Program-made: the position numbers and the translations under genes
From: Epiperipatus broadwayi
Lineage: Eukaryota; Onychophora; Udeonychophora; Euonychophora; Peripatidae
Length of the DNA stretch: 64,000 nucleotides
Assembly: GCA_028023455.1 (NCBI GenBank)
Contig: JAQFVV010012434.1
Span: 4,616,264 to 4,680,263 of the forward strand
Direction: 5' to 3'
Shown here: piece by piece, positions 1 through 11,786 of the stretch
Layout of the letters: each line of letters begins with the position of its first letter
Position numbering within the stretch: position 1 is the stretch's first letter
Notes under the pieces: model-generated
What the model was told of the DNA's origin: nothing
The model's input: only the letters and a program-made list of their open reading frames with translations
The model's database searches: none

Positions 1-1298
1 TTTTCTATTCTTCCACCTGCTGAGAGTTTTTTTAAAATCCTGAATTTTACATTTCTATATAAAAAAATTATTTTTTACTAAAACTCAATGAATTGGGGTT
101 TTTTTTTTTAATTTAATTTTATAAATGAATAATGTTCTAAAAAATCATATTTGCCCTTTTTAAATATATATAAATTGATTTATAGATGAGAAACAGTGTA
201 CTATAAATTCCATCAACTAAGTTTCATTAAACATTTGTTCAGAAAATGCATGAATTACTTTTTAATATATATTTTTTAAAAGATGAACAAATAAATGTAG
301 ATTTATGATAAACATATCAAGTCATGCTTTAAAATCTGATATTTGCTTTATAATAATTACAATATTTGAAAGGATTTTAACACCATGTCAATTTTGACAG
401 ATAATGATGTAATAGATATTATGGTTTTCTTTCTTTACATTATGATCAAGTTTATTAATTTCTATTTTTTAAAATAAATGAATAAATTAAAAATGTACAT
501 GTGTATTTATTTTTATTTTAAATAATAATCAACCAATTAGTGTGTAAAAATAATCAAAAATATTTTATAAACAAGCAAAAAATCCTATTTTATTTATTCC
601 ACAATCTTTCTGTGAAAACTAAATCAGAAAGAAATAAACGCTTCCTACACATTTTTTATCATCCTAAAACAATAGTGTAAAGCCTTGAATGTTAGTCACA
701 GTCTGTAAAATACTAACCTTATGGAAAATTATTAAAGCAGTGTTTTAAAGCATTGGAACAATTATGCTTTTCTGAGGTACACAATCAATGATTTCCAACA
801 AATATAAGAGTTATCAAATTAAAAAATCAAATGGAATGAGAGAAATAATATCACTGATAAATAAAATATCATTGGCTAGTATTTATTACGAGAAACATAT
901 AATCATTTGTACTTAAGTGTAAAGATATAATTCAAGCTACATATACATAAATAAGAGTTACATTAACTACTTCAGCTTCAAGCCGCCATATTGAACTTTT
1001 TAAAATACTGGCATGAGACACAATTTTCATAATAACTTCAGTTTTAATTATGTTAGAGCAAAAACAATTACATTGCTAGAAACTAGAAAAATTAAGGAAA
1101 ACAATAAGCATAAAATAAATAGTGATAACTATATAAAAAATAAGGTAAAAAAGAAATTTTCACATCCGAAATTATTATTTTATTGTTTGTTCATAATTTG
1201 GAAATTAACATTAACTAAAATTCAAAATACATCTTCAGTGATAATTTCTTTCTATTCCTTACAAAATTATCTTTCTAAACATGTATAATATGTCTTAC
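1..1298. other. AT-rich non-coding stretch
   Basis: I see no gene here. The sequence is mostly A/T homopolymer and short TA runs. The only longer open frame (1013-1288, plus, 91 codons) is rich in Lys/Asn/Ile/Phe, as chance frames in this base composition are, and matches nothing I recognise. If the exon at 1299-1393 is real, this is the intron downstream of it. Confidence 0.5.
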
Positions 1299-1393
1299 CT
1301 GAGATAATCCACAGCTTCACAATCTCCAAAAGAAGTCGGATATGACTCTTCATTTTTATCTTGTACCCCAAATGTTCTAAATGTCAAAGGCGT
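1299..1393 (-). CDS. candidate internal exon of an unrecognised gene
   Basis: On the minus strand a 95-nt segment is bounded by a pyrimidine-rich acceptor (CTTTTCTTTATAG) and a consensus donor (CTCAG|GTAAGA). One frame is open throughout and reads TPLTFRTFGVQDKNEESYPT, then SFGDCEAVDYL, leaving two bases for the next exon. The composition (acidic, mixed, with Cys and Trp-free) looks more like protein than chance AT-rich frames nearby. A second frame holds an ATG followed by a hydrophobic stretch, so the frame is not settled. It could be the second exon of the gene starting at 2339, but the phases do not join directly: the first exon ends in phase 1 and this exon needs phase 0. An unseen exon between them or a different transcript would be required. 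I do not recognise the protein. The exon call rests only on splice signals and the open frame. Confidence 0.4.
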
Positions 1394-1850
1394 CTATAAA
1401 GAAAAGTTCATCCTAATAAAAGATACAAAAGAATTATCATAGCAATTGGCTCTGTCTGTCTAAAACTAGAAATTGTAGACTACTTTCTATACCACTGATA
1501 AAATGGGTTTCATCTCTTCATTTTATATTTTTGTGTACATATGTTTATATTCTTTGTGGTCACCAGTGTTTATATTCTTTATGCACTGCACAAGTGATGT
1601 TTATATTCTTTATATACAGAAGTGATGCTATCTTTTTATATTTATTGTACCAGAGATATAATTTATTTGCATATAGTCTATAGATTTGAAAATAATGTTA
1701 TGAAACATATGGCAAAAGCAAAGCATGATCAAGCATAAACATAAACAAGTTTCAGAATTGGATTATATGTTTGTGTATACAAAGTTTGTATATATTTGAT
1801 TATTAGTTTTATAACCCATTGCTTGTAAAACATATTATATAAACATAATT

Positions 1851-1887
1851 AATGATTTTCAAAAAGTATACTTTTTTGAAAATCATT
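1851..1887. repeat. 37-bp palindrome
   Basis: AATGATTTTCAAAAAGTA and its inverted copy TACTTTTTTGAAAATCATT meet around GTATAC with one length difference. It can form a cruciform or hairpin. Nothing else marks it as a gene or a transposon end. Confidence 0.7.
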
Positions 1888-1969
1888 ATTTTTATAAAAA
1901 TAAGAGGATTATTGTAGATAGAACTTTAGATAATCACGATATGAATTATATACTAATAAGTTAATTATG

Positions 1970-2215
1970 ATATACGAGTAAATATATAATTACAAACTAA
2001 ATCATTCCGATTTTTGATAAATATGAATTCTATGTGAGCATAAATAAATGTATTACAAATTACTTTTAGAAAATTATGATAAATATGAATTCTATAGAGC
2101 ATATACGAGCACAAATATATAATTACACACACACCAATTTTTCGATAGATATGAATTGTATATGAGCATAAATAAATAAATATATAACTACAAATTAGCA
2201 CACACTAATTACAAA
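1970..2215. repeat. degenerate tandem repeat
   Basis: Phrases such as GATAAATATGAATTCTAT, TGAGCATAAATAAAT and AAATATATAATTACA recur at roughly 60-90 bp spacing. The units are diverged and the period is irregular. Confidence 0.5.
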
Positions 2216-2314
2216 CTAAAATTAATAAAAAATATATTTTTTCCAAAAATTTTAAAAAAAATTAAAAATTTTTACTTACAAATAATTACGTTGATAGTCT
2301 GTTATAGGCCTTAC

Positions 2315-2339
2315 CGGAGAAAGTTTCACTTCCAGCCAT
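2315..2339 (-). CDS. candidate first coding exon
   Basis: Minus strand. An ATG in a fair context (AAAACATTTTATGGCTGG on the sense strand) opens MAGSETFS plus one base, then meets a consensus donor CCG|GTAAGG. Reading on through the donor gives a stop 10 codons later, which fits splicing. A second GTAAGT lies about 40 nt further downstream, after that stop. Just upstream on the sense strand is a GC-richer, CRE-bearing promoter-like region. The downstream partner exon is uncertain: 1299-1393 is the nearest candidate but is out of phase with this donor. The product is not recognised. Confidence 0.35.
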
Positions 2340-2499
2340 AAAACATTTTATGTCTTTTATCGTTTCGTGATAAGTACAAAAATTACCAAAAAAAAAACAA
2401 AATAAATAAATACTGTGGTTGATTAAAAAATTCGCCAAAAATCTAAATTTCAACCGATTTTTTTGAAATAAAGATCGTTTGAAAGCTAACATATACAGC

Positions 2500-2640
2500 T
2501 AAAAACGGCCATATTTTCTTTGACGTCATGACTATACTTTTTACGTCAGCAAAGAAAGAAAGTAGCACATCATCAAATAACTACCCGAAGTGCACAAATT
2601 ACGCCGACAAACCGAAAGTAGTTAAAACTAATGTGCTGTG
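2500..2640 (-). promoter_or_regulatory. promoter-like region with CRE motifs
   Basis: This 140-bp block is clearly less AT-rich than its surroundings. It contains a perfect palindromic CRE (TGACGTCA, 2521-2528), a second CRE-like TTACGTCA (2541-2548), several CpGs, and AAACGGCCATATTT, which resembles a YY1-type ATGGCCG site on the minus strand. It lies 160-300 bp upstream of the candidate minus-strand ATG at 2339, as a proximal promoter would. No TATA box at a fixed distance is evident. The promoter role is inferred from motifs and position. Confidence 0.4.
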
Positions 2641-5279
2641 ATCATTAAGATAATCAGAGCTTTGTTACAAGGTACCATGAGTACTGGTCATATATAAAAT
2701 AATCACATATTAAGCTAATAAAATATAAGAACTTACAGCATGATTCCTAGCTATGCCACAGTGCCAATTTATAATATGATATATAGCTATTTTATTTATT
2801 GACAATATTCATGGTATTATATGATTTTCTTCTTAATGATCTCAACATTTTAGATGTGCTTAGTTTTAATAAATCCCTTACTTATGTGTATATAGTTTGA
2901 TTCATGCTTTTTACAATCAGTTACAAATGATTGTATTCTTCTGATAATATACAATGTCGGATGGAACTTTATTTCATAATATTTTTGCTCTCATTCCCTC
3001 TTTTTAATAGCATTATTGCTTTTTTTTTTCAATCAAAAAGTTATCCATCATAAGACATGCTAATGGATGCTACTGATTATGACCTGCTTATTACTTGTTT
3101 ATTTATATTATATATATTTGAGTTTTAAAAAAATAAAAATTTGTAAATAATTTTTACAATAAACCAGCAGTCATTTTTCTATCTTGAAGTACTAAATATA
3201 ATGAATTTAATAATAAAATTTATTCAGTTTATGTTGAAAATACATAATTTTATTTTTTGTTTATTATCCTTTTCTAAATATGATGTATGGGATATTGCAT
3301 AATAAAATATTTTCTAAGCATAATGCTAAAAATTTTACAAAATTTGAGAAATATTTTAAATTGATGTTGACTTAAAAACATCAAAACAATTAGGAAAGAT
3401 CATACTTTTTTTTTGTAATGGTAACACTATTATATTTCTATACGAAAAAAAAAATATTAAAAAAAAGAGTATGATCTAGAGCATATTTAATTGGGATGAA
3501 AATCAGATATTTTGCTATTTATTTTGTTCAAAAAACCAAAATGCAAAACAGTAAGCTTTTTTATTTTTATTATTTCAGTGATTGAATAAATGAACACTCA
3601 GGATAATACGTGTAAATATGTCTCCCTCCATTTATGAATAATTATATTATTATTATTTTTTAAAAATTTTATTTATATTAGATTTTAATATATATATATA
3701 TATACTACAGACATAAAATAAGATCTGTATTATGTATGTGCATATTGAAAGGTATTGTGCATTTTTAATTCATTCAATAAATAATATGTATTCTAATTTA
3801 ATCAAAGTTTATCAACAAAATATGAGCTGTTACATGCAATGTATGATGTTAAGAATGAAGGCATGGAATAAAATATAGTGGATAATATGATCCCCACTAT
3901 ACAGTAGTACTAAAAATAAATTTAAAGGAAACATTTGATTTATTTAGAAATTTTAGGTAAATGATATATATGGAAGTGAAAAAAAATATTTTGGAAGGCA
4001 ATAAAAAAACAAATCATAGGGGAAGTTGGGATGAAAGTAATAACATAAAATTAAAAGAAATTTGAAAATAAATTTATTTAATCATTTTGGGAATTTTTTC
4101 ACATGAGTGTGAAATATAGACACTTGGCATAATTTTTTAAAAAACTAAAAAATCTTATAGTGTTCAGATGCTAAAGAGACATGTGACAGATTGAACAGAA
4201 CAACTTTAAATTGAGATTTTTTGTTGTTTTTGCTTTTCTCATAACTGGAAAACATTCAAAAACCTAAAGATCTTCAATTATCGTTTTAGTATTTGCTAAA
4301 CCATCCAATGAATGCAATAGAGTATTATACGTTGTACTCATTAAAAAAAAAAAAAAAAAGATAATATAATTAAAAAACAGAATTAAAATCTATCAGATTT
4401 ACATTGTTCTAAAAGATTGATGAATTCTTCTAAATAGATAGATATAATAGGAAACATGCAGAATTTGATTGGTAAGTGGAGAAAGTATTTTAAAGGCACT
4501 TAAAGATGTCTTCTTCATTTTTAAATCAAGTAAACATAATTTTTAAAAATCGTCTAATATGACATATATATATAACCGCATAAAGTACTGACGGTAATGC
4601 ATGCATCTGTATACGTGTAAATTGTTTTTTTTTAATTAGAATTAAAATTTGTTCATAAAGATGGACAACCATAAGGGCAATTATTTTTACAACTATTATC
4701 CATATTTATTATTAGTATAGAAAATATTTTAATTAAAAGGTACAATTAATAATATAAGATAATAATAAATAACATATAAGGATTAGATTTAATAAAAATA
4801 AAAATGGGGTCAAAATTAGAAAAAAAATGCGATTTTAAAAAGTATTTTTTTTTTTTTTAGTAGTTATATTACCTGTGTTCTGAATTACCCCAAATTTCTA
4901 AATTCCAAACATATTTTATAATAAAACTCAATAAATATATATATAACCGTAATTAATATAAGTGTGTGTGCATGTCTATAATTATATAAACGTAGCTTCA
5001 AGCAGAATAAGTATATATTTACGCTCAGCTACATACATGTTCATAAGTGCTCGGCGTTGCGAGAAATTTCTATATGTATAATGTACTATATATATCTACG
5101 AAGAAAGAGAGAGGGAGCAAAGAAAGAAAATAGTAAGCGAGTGATAATATTTTAATAATGCTATCATCCAAGAGGAATAAAAAATAATTTCTGGATTCAT
5201 AAGCCTGTGGGAATATTTGATTCCCTGCCGGGATTCTTGTTTCATGTATGCTTCTCATCAGTTTACGCAAGCATTTCAA
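2641..5279. other. AT-rich non-coding stretch
   Basis: No gene recognised. It holds short TA runs (3690-3706, 4565-4575), A/T homopolymers, and a weak inverted pair AGATCATACT / AGTATGATCT (about 3398-3476). The minus open frame 5070-5279 starts in a slightly GC-richer patch but has no recognisable domain. Confidence 0.5.
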
Positions 5280-5615
5280 AGTGATGCGGACTTACTATTG
5301 TACAGCTGGCGTTCTAAATAGTCGTCAAAAGAAGAAATTCTATCTTAGCTAACAATATTAAGATAAAATTTTGTTGAACATGTTTATGTAATTGCTTGGT
5401 AATAAATGCCTTTCCTGGGACTCTATGGCGCCGACTTCTTGTAAAACATGTGATTTATAATTGTGTTTCTGTATTTATTTATATAATTTGAAATTTTCAT
5501 AAATGTTTCATTTCTGAACGAAAAAATGCTCGATATAAATGTTTATGTGCCCCCTAAGATAACTCAAATCTTACAAATGCAAACGCGTGTGGGGTTAATT
5601 TTATTTATTTTTTAG

Positions 5616-5688
5616 ACAAGACCGTAACAAAGTACCAGTTTTATGTGCCATATTTGTTAATAAGTACTTGAGTCGTGGTTGGACGTAA
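5616..5688 (+). CDS. weak candidate terminal exon
   Basis: A pyrimidine-rich acceptor (TTTTATTTATTTTTTAG) precedes an open stretch. Read with one leading base it gives 23 codons (QDRNKVPVLCAIFVNKYLSR, then GWT) and a TAA. About 190 bp upstream an ATGGCGCCG start (5426) gives a short frame with only a weak GTAAAA donor. No poly(A) signal lies close by; AATAAA appears near 5822. Short open frames of this size are common by chance, so this is speculative. The product is not recognised. Confidence 0.15.
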
Positions 5689-6200
5689 ATGTAATTTATA
5701 GATTTGAACATGTCAACACTAGCTATTGAAAGTTATAAATAAGATTTTGTAACATTTTAACATGTATTTTATATGCACAACTTTATTCTCCTAAGCTATA
5801 ATAGGACTCTATCATCTTCATAAATAAAGAATTATGCTTTAATAGTTTAATTATTTTTATTAGAATATAAAACATTTTCACGCTTGTCACGTTTGTTACA
5901 CTATCCCTATAAACGGATATAAAAGAAATCGTTTTACTTACTGATGATAGCTGAGAGTGAATTGTTCTTGGAGAAAAAAAATTTAACCCTTAAGCGTTAT
6001 AAAATTACTTTTAATCTTTTTTTTTTTTTAATTTAAAATGTAAACTTCTACATTTATGTATACAAACTGACATTTAGTTACCCAAGTAAAAAATCACGCG
6101 ATGTTTGAATACCAGAATTGACTAAAAGAACTTCAGTCCGGGAAATTTTAACTCTGCAGAGTGTGACTATATTGCACTAACTTAATAAAGCAAACCTACA
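5689..6200. other. AT-rich non-coding stretch
   Basis: Nothing supported as a gene; poly(T) near 6019 and scattered AATAAA motifs only. Confidence 0.5.
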
Positions 6201-6201
6201 G

Positions 6202-6396
6202 ATGAATAAATATATGATATTCTATCCCAGTAAACGTACACATGGAGAAGCACCAGACGTGACAGATCGCTTCAATCCAGTAATCTCTACTACCCGAGTC
6301 TATCGATCTACCATTGTACCGAACTCCACAGGGCAAACATATAGTTTAATAAATAAATCAAATTCAACACTTGCTTACTATTTAGTTATAGTTTAA
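6202..6396 (+). other. GC-richer island, possible exon or repeat fragment
   Basis: Bases 6225-6345 are markedly GC-richer than the flanks and have several CpGs. The plus strand is open (64 codons from 6202, including RTHGEAPDVTDRFNPVISTT). The minus strand is also open across the same block (PCGVRYNGRSIDSGSRDYWI). Being open on both strands mostly reflects composition. It could be a conserved exon, a transposon remnant or the body of an old SINE. I recognise no domain. Confidence 0.25.
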
Positions 6397-7149
6397 TAAA
6401 ATTATCGTTTTGAGAACTTAAATAAAGAATAATATGTGTTCTATTTATGCTTTACAGGTAATCTCATTCTACAATTTATTTATTTTCTACATTACTTCTG
6501 AGGAGTTAGTTGCTTGATATTCATGTTAAGTTAAATAAAATAAAATACTATATTTATTTAATTAAAGATTATTTTTTTCAGGAAAACTTTTAAAAGTAAA
6601 TGCTATGGGTCCTTTGTCAAAAACAGATTAAGTAAGTAGATAACACAGTTTTATTATCAGACAATAGTACTTAATCATCATCAGGAATATCTTACCATTT
6701 CTTAATATTCTTTTAACATAATTTATTCTAGCATAAATTTTTATGTACCTTTATATCGTTATTAAGATTAAGGAAAACAATTTTATTCCATCATGGAATA
6801 AATCCCCAGCTGCTTTGCTGTAAAATCTTGCCTAGCTTTCAATACCACAAACTATAGTAACATTAATTTTTTCAGCTTGATATTATACTTCTCTATACAG
6901 TTTATGATATTTTTTTGACATTTTTTTTAAATTTTCTTCTATTTCAAATTTACTAATTAGAAAAGTAATCTCCCAGTATTTACAACAAAAATTCATAATT
7001 ATTATTAATGAATTATTTATTGGTCAAAATAATTGTAAACTGAAATTCACTTTCATTTTTACATCATTTTATGATTATTACTTTCTTGTTTTGTTTTTTT
7101 AAATTTTAGTTAATAAAATAAAACTTAAGAACAATCATGCCATTTATCT
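6397..7149. other. AT-rich non-coding stretch
   Basis: No gene or clear repeat; short homopolymers only. Confidence 0.5.
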
Positions 7150-7157
7150 GATTATAG

Positions 7158-7569
7158 CAATGATGTTCAACTTTTTTACACTTGCGATCTGCTTCCTCTA
7201 ATAAAATTTGAAGCAACCCATTATTTATTTTTGTCATGCCTAAATTATAAATACAAATATGTAAAGATATGTATAATAAAACTATAGTACTTTTAATTAA
7301 TATACAAATTTATACTTCCTATTATCTTAATATTAAGCACATACAATTTGAAAAAAAAAATGTTTAATATCGTATACTTTCAAAAAAATTATAGTACATA
7401 TAAAAACAATTTAGTTTTATGTGATTTTTATCTAATTTTAAAAATGAAATTTTTTTTAAAAAAAAAACTTATTGTCCAAAACTTAAAAGAATTTCATAAA
7501 AATTTTATGACCCTCAATAATTTTACTTGAACCCCTGAGGAGTCATGACCCACAGATTGTGCACCACTG
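7158..7569. mobile_element. non-autonomous hAT-type DNA transposon (412 bp)
   Basis: The ends CAATGATGTTCAACTTTTTT and (reverse complement of the right end) CAGTGGTGCACAATCTGTGG match the hAT/Charlie-type terminus pattern CAGTGGTTCTCAAA. Subterminal ACTTGCGATCTGCT and TGACCCACAGATTG also resemble that family. An exact 8-bp target duplication GATTATAG flanks it (7150-7157 and 7570-7577), as expected for hAT. The interior is AT-rich and carries no transposase; the 60-codon frame at 7348-7530 is low-complexity. The imperfect ends suggest an old copy. Confidence 0.85.
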
Positions 7570-7941
7570 GATTATAGAATAAACTTCTCAATACTATTTC
7601 CTCTCACATATATGATTCTAAAATTAAGTTAATCTAGACATGTGGCAAAAAACAATGTAAGTTTTATAATTAAATTATAAAGTTAGAATTTTCTGATACA
7701 AGCAGATTACCATTAATTCTAGATTTTTGATTTTTTTTTTTTTTTAATTTGTGAAATTTCTAAAATTTCAACAATAAAACTTTTTCATGTTCAGTATAAC
7801 CCAAACTCAGCAAAAAATTAAATAATCATTTTTATTTATAGCTTAAAATTTTGCTACCTATAAATTTGTTTTATTATTAATAATATAATACTTTAAAATA
7901 CAGAATATATTTGCATCAGCACAAATGTTTTATGTAGCAAT

Positions 7942-8189
7942 AATTAAAACAATAAATGCTTTATACAATAGTGCCACCAAGTGCAAGCCTTCATAATCAA
8001 TGGATGCAGTAAGTTTGTGCATAAAATCTCTATCTATTGCCTACTCATCCAATATCCCCAAATTAGTTTCTAGCCTGTGGCTTTCATCAGTGAGGAGCTT
8101 TGAATTTGAGAGCACTGCACCTAGAACTCAGGATTTAATGCAACTCTCCATTAGCATATGAAATGGTGATCATGTGATGTTTTGATGAT
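7942..8189. mobile_element. diverged copy of foldback retroposon F1
   Basis: This aligns with the 9196-9500 element, with the central part in the opposite orientation: GTTTGTGCATAAAATC, GCCTACTCATCCAATATC, GAGAGCACTGCAC. The left terminal motif TTAAAAC, the GTGCCACCAAGTGCAAGCC block and the shared right-hand phrase GAAATGGTGATCATGTGATG are all present. The sequence AATAATTAAAACA occurs at both edges (7939-7951 and 8190-8202), consistent with a 13-bp target duplication, although it overlaps the element's own end motif. Confidence 0.6.
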
Positions 8190-8369
8190 AATAATTAAAA
8201 CAGCAATTCAAAATAATCCAATACTTTGTAATGTTGTTTGGGTAATAAAAGACCTTAAATTTAAAATGTTTAACTAATGGTAGCAATCTGTATTAAAACC
8301 TATCTTGTCACTTTATATAAATGTATAAATTTACATATAAAAATTACTTTCGAAATAAAGTAAAATTAT

Positions 8370-9180
8370 CTAGCCAAATACCAACTGTGACATTACAATG
8401 CTACCAATCATTTTCACCAAGATGATTATTTTATGACTTGTAAATACCACTTTCAAATTGACTACAGAGCCATCTAATAATATAATAGGGTAATGTACAA
8501 AACCTTTTTATATTATATATTAAACTAAGCACAATTCAATTAAAAAATAATTTAATATTTAGTTGATCAAAGTTTGTTATATAATACAAAAATAACTTTG
8601 TATATTATATTAGACTGGTGCCAGATGCTTCTGAGGCTATGGGGAATAGTATTCATAAATTATAAAATAATTGCCTGAAAGAAATGATTGGTAATAATTT
8701 TTGTGTATTGGTAATAGTTCATTATGGGTAAATTTATTGTCTAGATGATTTAAACTTTGTGGGATGAACTTATATTGCTCACATCTTGGCATCAGCACAT
8801 GTAGTTTATTATGTAAGAAATTTTTATGTTATATTAATAAAACATTGGTAGTTGGTTTCAACTATGCTATGACCACTTTATCTTAACACTTGAAAGCTTA
8901 ACTTTTAAAATAACACACAATTCATTCATGCTTTAATATCTAATAGATATCAAGCTTAGTACATGACATTAAAAAATTTTAGATATTGCATTGTGATGTT
9001 ACCAGATATATTTACAGCCAGTTAAAGAGTGGTATTTATATACAATGAAAGATTACTCTGAAGGAAATGATTGGTAATAATTTAATGTGATGTCAAAGTT
9101 GGTAAGAATTTATTATATATAAATTTATTAACTGAATAGTGAAACATTTACCTGATAAGTAATTTACCTATATAATTTTT
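8370..9180. repeat. decayed interspersed repeat (family shared with 55.7-56.5 kb)
   Basis: Modules such as GTGATGTCAAA(G/A)(T/C)TGGTAAG, AATGATTGGTAATAATTT (8684 and 9066) and TGATTATTTTATGACTTGTAAA recur here in both orientations and again at 55740-56515. It looks like an old element with inverted subterminal repeats. No coding region or target duplication is visible. Confidence 0.35.
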
Positions 9181-9195
9181 TTTTTACATTTTGTA

Positions 9196-9500
9196 TTAAA
9201 ACAGGCAAAACTCTGTATACATATTGCCTGTCAATGCAAGCCAGAGTAATCAATGGATACCAGACTAGAGTGCAGTGCTCTCAGATCCAAGGCTTTTCAC
9301 TAACAAGGGCCACAAGCCAAAAACTAGTCTGGAGATATTAGATGAATAGGCACTAGATCACAATTTTATGCACAAGCCTTCAGGCATACATTGATTACTA
9401 TGGCTTGCATTGAGTGGCAATATGTATAGAAAGTTTTGCCTGTTTTAATAACAGGTACAAGCAAGCATAAGAATGGTGATCATGTGATTATGTTTATTGG
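9196..9500. mobile_element. foldback retroposon F1, best copy (305 bp)
   Basis: Bases 9196-9450 form a foldback: the left 60 bp (TTAAAACAGGCAAAACTCTG...) are the inverted copy of the right 60 bp (...AGTTTTGCCTGTTTTAA) with few mismatches. The element continues to 9500 with a tail containing AATGGTGATCATGTGATTAT. A perfect 12-bp direct repeat TTACATTTTGTA lies at 9184-9195 and 9501-9512, so the unit moved as a whole with its non-palindromic tail. A 12-bp duplication fits LINE-machinery insertion better than cut-and-paste. I see no reading frame and no clear Pol III boxes. I do not know a named family for it. Confidence 0.7.
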
Positions 9501-9512
9501 TTACATTTTGTA

Positions 9513-11778
9513 TGTATGAGATTTATGAACTAGCATATATATTTGTTAAAACTATCTTGATTAGATTCAACAAATGCTAAAAGAAATGTTGATCTGCACT
9601 ATTTTTTTTTTTTGCTATCCCATTTAAAGCTGACTAAAATATACTCCATCAAATACACATTATCAATCAAATAAGAACTTTATTTTAAAAAATGAAATTG
9701 AAAAGTGGATAAAATTTCCTTATGTAGGTAAACCTTTTTCAGAGCTTTCTTTTTTTAAAATTGTAAAAATATGTCCTTTTTGTCAAATTCTTGTCTTCCT
9801 CGTGAGGAATTTTAAACAATGATTTTTTTTTCCTAATAATTTTTTCAAATAATATTGTTTTCATTTAATTCAGATTTTTTATTCATGTTGTGATAATTTT
9901 AAACATAGTTTCTGGCTTAAATTGACCATTATGATGAGAGATTATTAACAGAAGCTATACAAAAATTAAAATCCTCATAACGTGAGTAAAAAAAAAATTA
10001 AATTAAATAAGATCAAAGTGATTTAGAAAGTGTTACCAAATAAAGAAAAACATATTATTTAAAACTAGCCAATCAATGATATATGAAAGTGAGAGAAAAA
10101 TAAGTCAGAAGAATTTTAAAAAGAAACAGGAAGAGAAAACTCTGAAGAAAATGGTTCATATAGATCTATTTTTTTTAATAAAAGTGTTGTATTTAATTGC
10201 AAATTGATGGAAAAAATTTTTAATCTAACTCATATGCAACAGAAACAAAGTAAAAAAGACTAATTTTTCTTTTGGGCATTTGGTACCCCTAATTATGAGA
10301 GTTTCAAATTATATATACAAATTTCTCTCATAAATAATCATAAATCAAATAATCATAAATTATTATGGTATAAATAGTTGATTAGGAATTAGATATTGTA
10401 TTAATTTGACATTAAAAAAAAAAATTTAACTTACAATATTAATAAAACAATTTACTTAGATTAGAAATATAACAGAATTATAATATATTTGCATTGTTGA
10501 ATTGGAATCATGACATGAACAGCTCCATAAAAAAAAAAACAATCAAATATTTTTATTACTTCATAAAATCAAATGCTGTAGGGGATCCAAAATCTGTCAT
10601 TCTATTACTGCATTTATCCATGCAAATATTTACATATCTATCTCAATAGATATATATATATCTAGCAATACATATCACTGAAAACACATATGTTTAGTAA
10701 TTAATGTTGCTTTTATTTGATATAAAAACAAGTATGGATATTATATGATATTTGAATGTCAAAGTAATAGAAGATTTGACCGGAGATTTTTTTATCAGCT
10801 GAAAATTGGTTCAAAAACTTTTAGTTCTTGAATTTACCTATTTATATTTTTTATAAAAGGCATGGTATACTAAATGTATATATTATGAGATAATTGTATG
10901 TGTAAGCATGTTCTTAATATTTTTGATTTTTAAATTATGATTAAAAAATATTGCCAAATGAAACTGCAAAAATGCATGCAAAAAGATAATAGCTAGAATT
11001 GATTTTCATAGATTGAAAATATCTATACCGTACTTTTAAATTCCATTTTTAAACAATAAATCTGATTTTTTATTTTACATCTCAAAAATATAAACAGATT
11101 TTTAAAAAAATGATTTTGCATAATCACTATATTGTGATATATTATAATCTTAATTACATAAAACATTACATATCACATCATTTAATGCAGAAGAGAAGAT
11201 TTTAAAATAGCATTTCATATTATCTTAAACAACCAAACTTAATTTTAATATCTATTTCATTTACTCATATGTGATAAAGTGAACCATCTTTTATAGAAAT
11301 TACTTTTAGTGTGCATTGGTAAATTATATATATATATATGAAACACCCCATAGCTATATTATTCTAGCTACACCCCCCATTTAAATAAATAAGGCTCGAA
11401 TTTTAACACTACATTGAAAAAAATTCTTTTCAATGTTGATTCCCAATTTTATATGACAACCAAAATTTAAAAAATGGAATTCCATACTAAAGTTTTAATG
11501 TTCACATAAGATTAAGACAATCATTTTTTATATTATAAGATGGTCAAACAGTATTATATTCCTGACACACTCTAATGAAAAAGTTTGATTTATCCATAAA
11601 ATAAAAATAACTATCAATTTGCAATTCAGTATGGTAACTTGAATATATACAAAAATTCTGTATGTTCTTCTAAAAGTTCACTTACAGTACTAACAATAAA
11701 AAATCTTTAAAACAAATATGGCAACAGTTTTGAAAATAATGTTATATCATTTTAATTAGATATATCAAAACCAGTTCT
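9513..11778. other. AT-rich non-coding stretch
   Basis: No gene recognised. Poly(A/T) runs, short TA runs (10646-10660, 11327-11338) and nothing with a coding or repeat signature I can support. Confidence 0.5.
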
Positions 11779-11786
11779 GTATATAT

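Larger units (their letters stand above)
1394..2314. other. intron-like AT-rich stretch with short repeats
   Basis: No exon is visible between the two candidate exons. Around 1520-1620 the phrase GTTTATATTCTTT recurs three times. A 37-bp near-perfect palindrome (1851-1887) and a degenerate tandem repeat (1970-2215) are listed separately. Confidence 0.4.

Noticed and set aside
3398-3476. Inverted pair AGATCATACT / AGTATGATCT as a miniature transposon
   Set aside because: Only ten bases plus homopolymer, without duplication or second copy.
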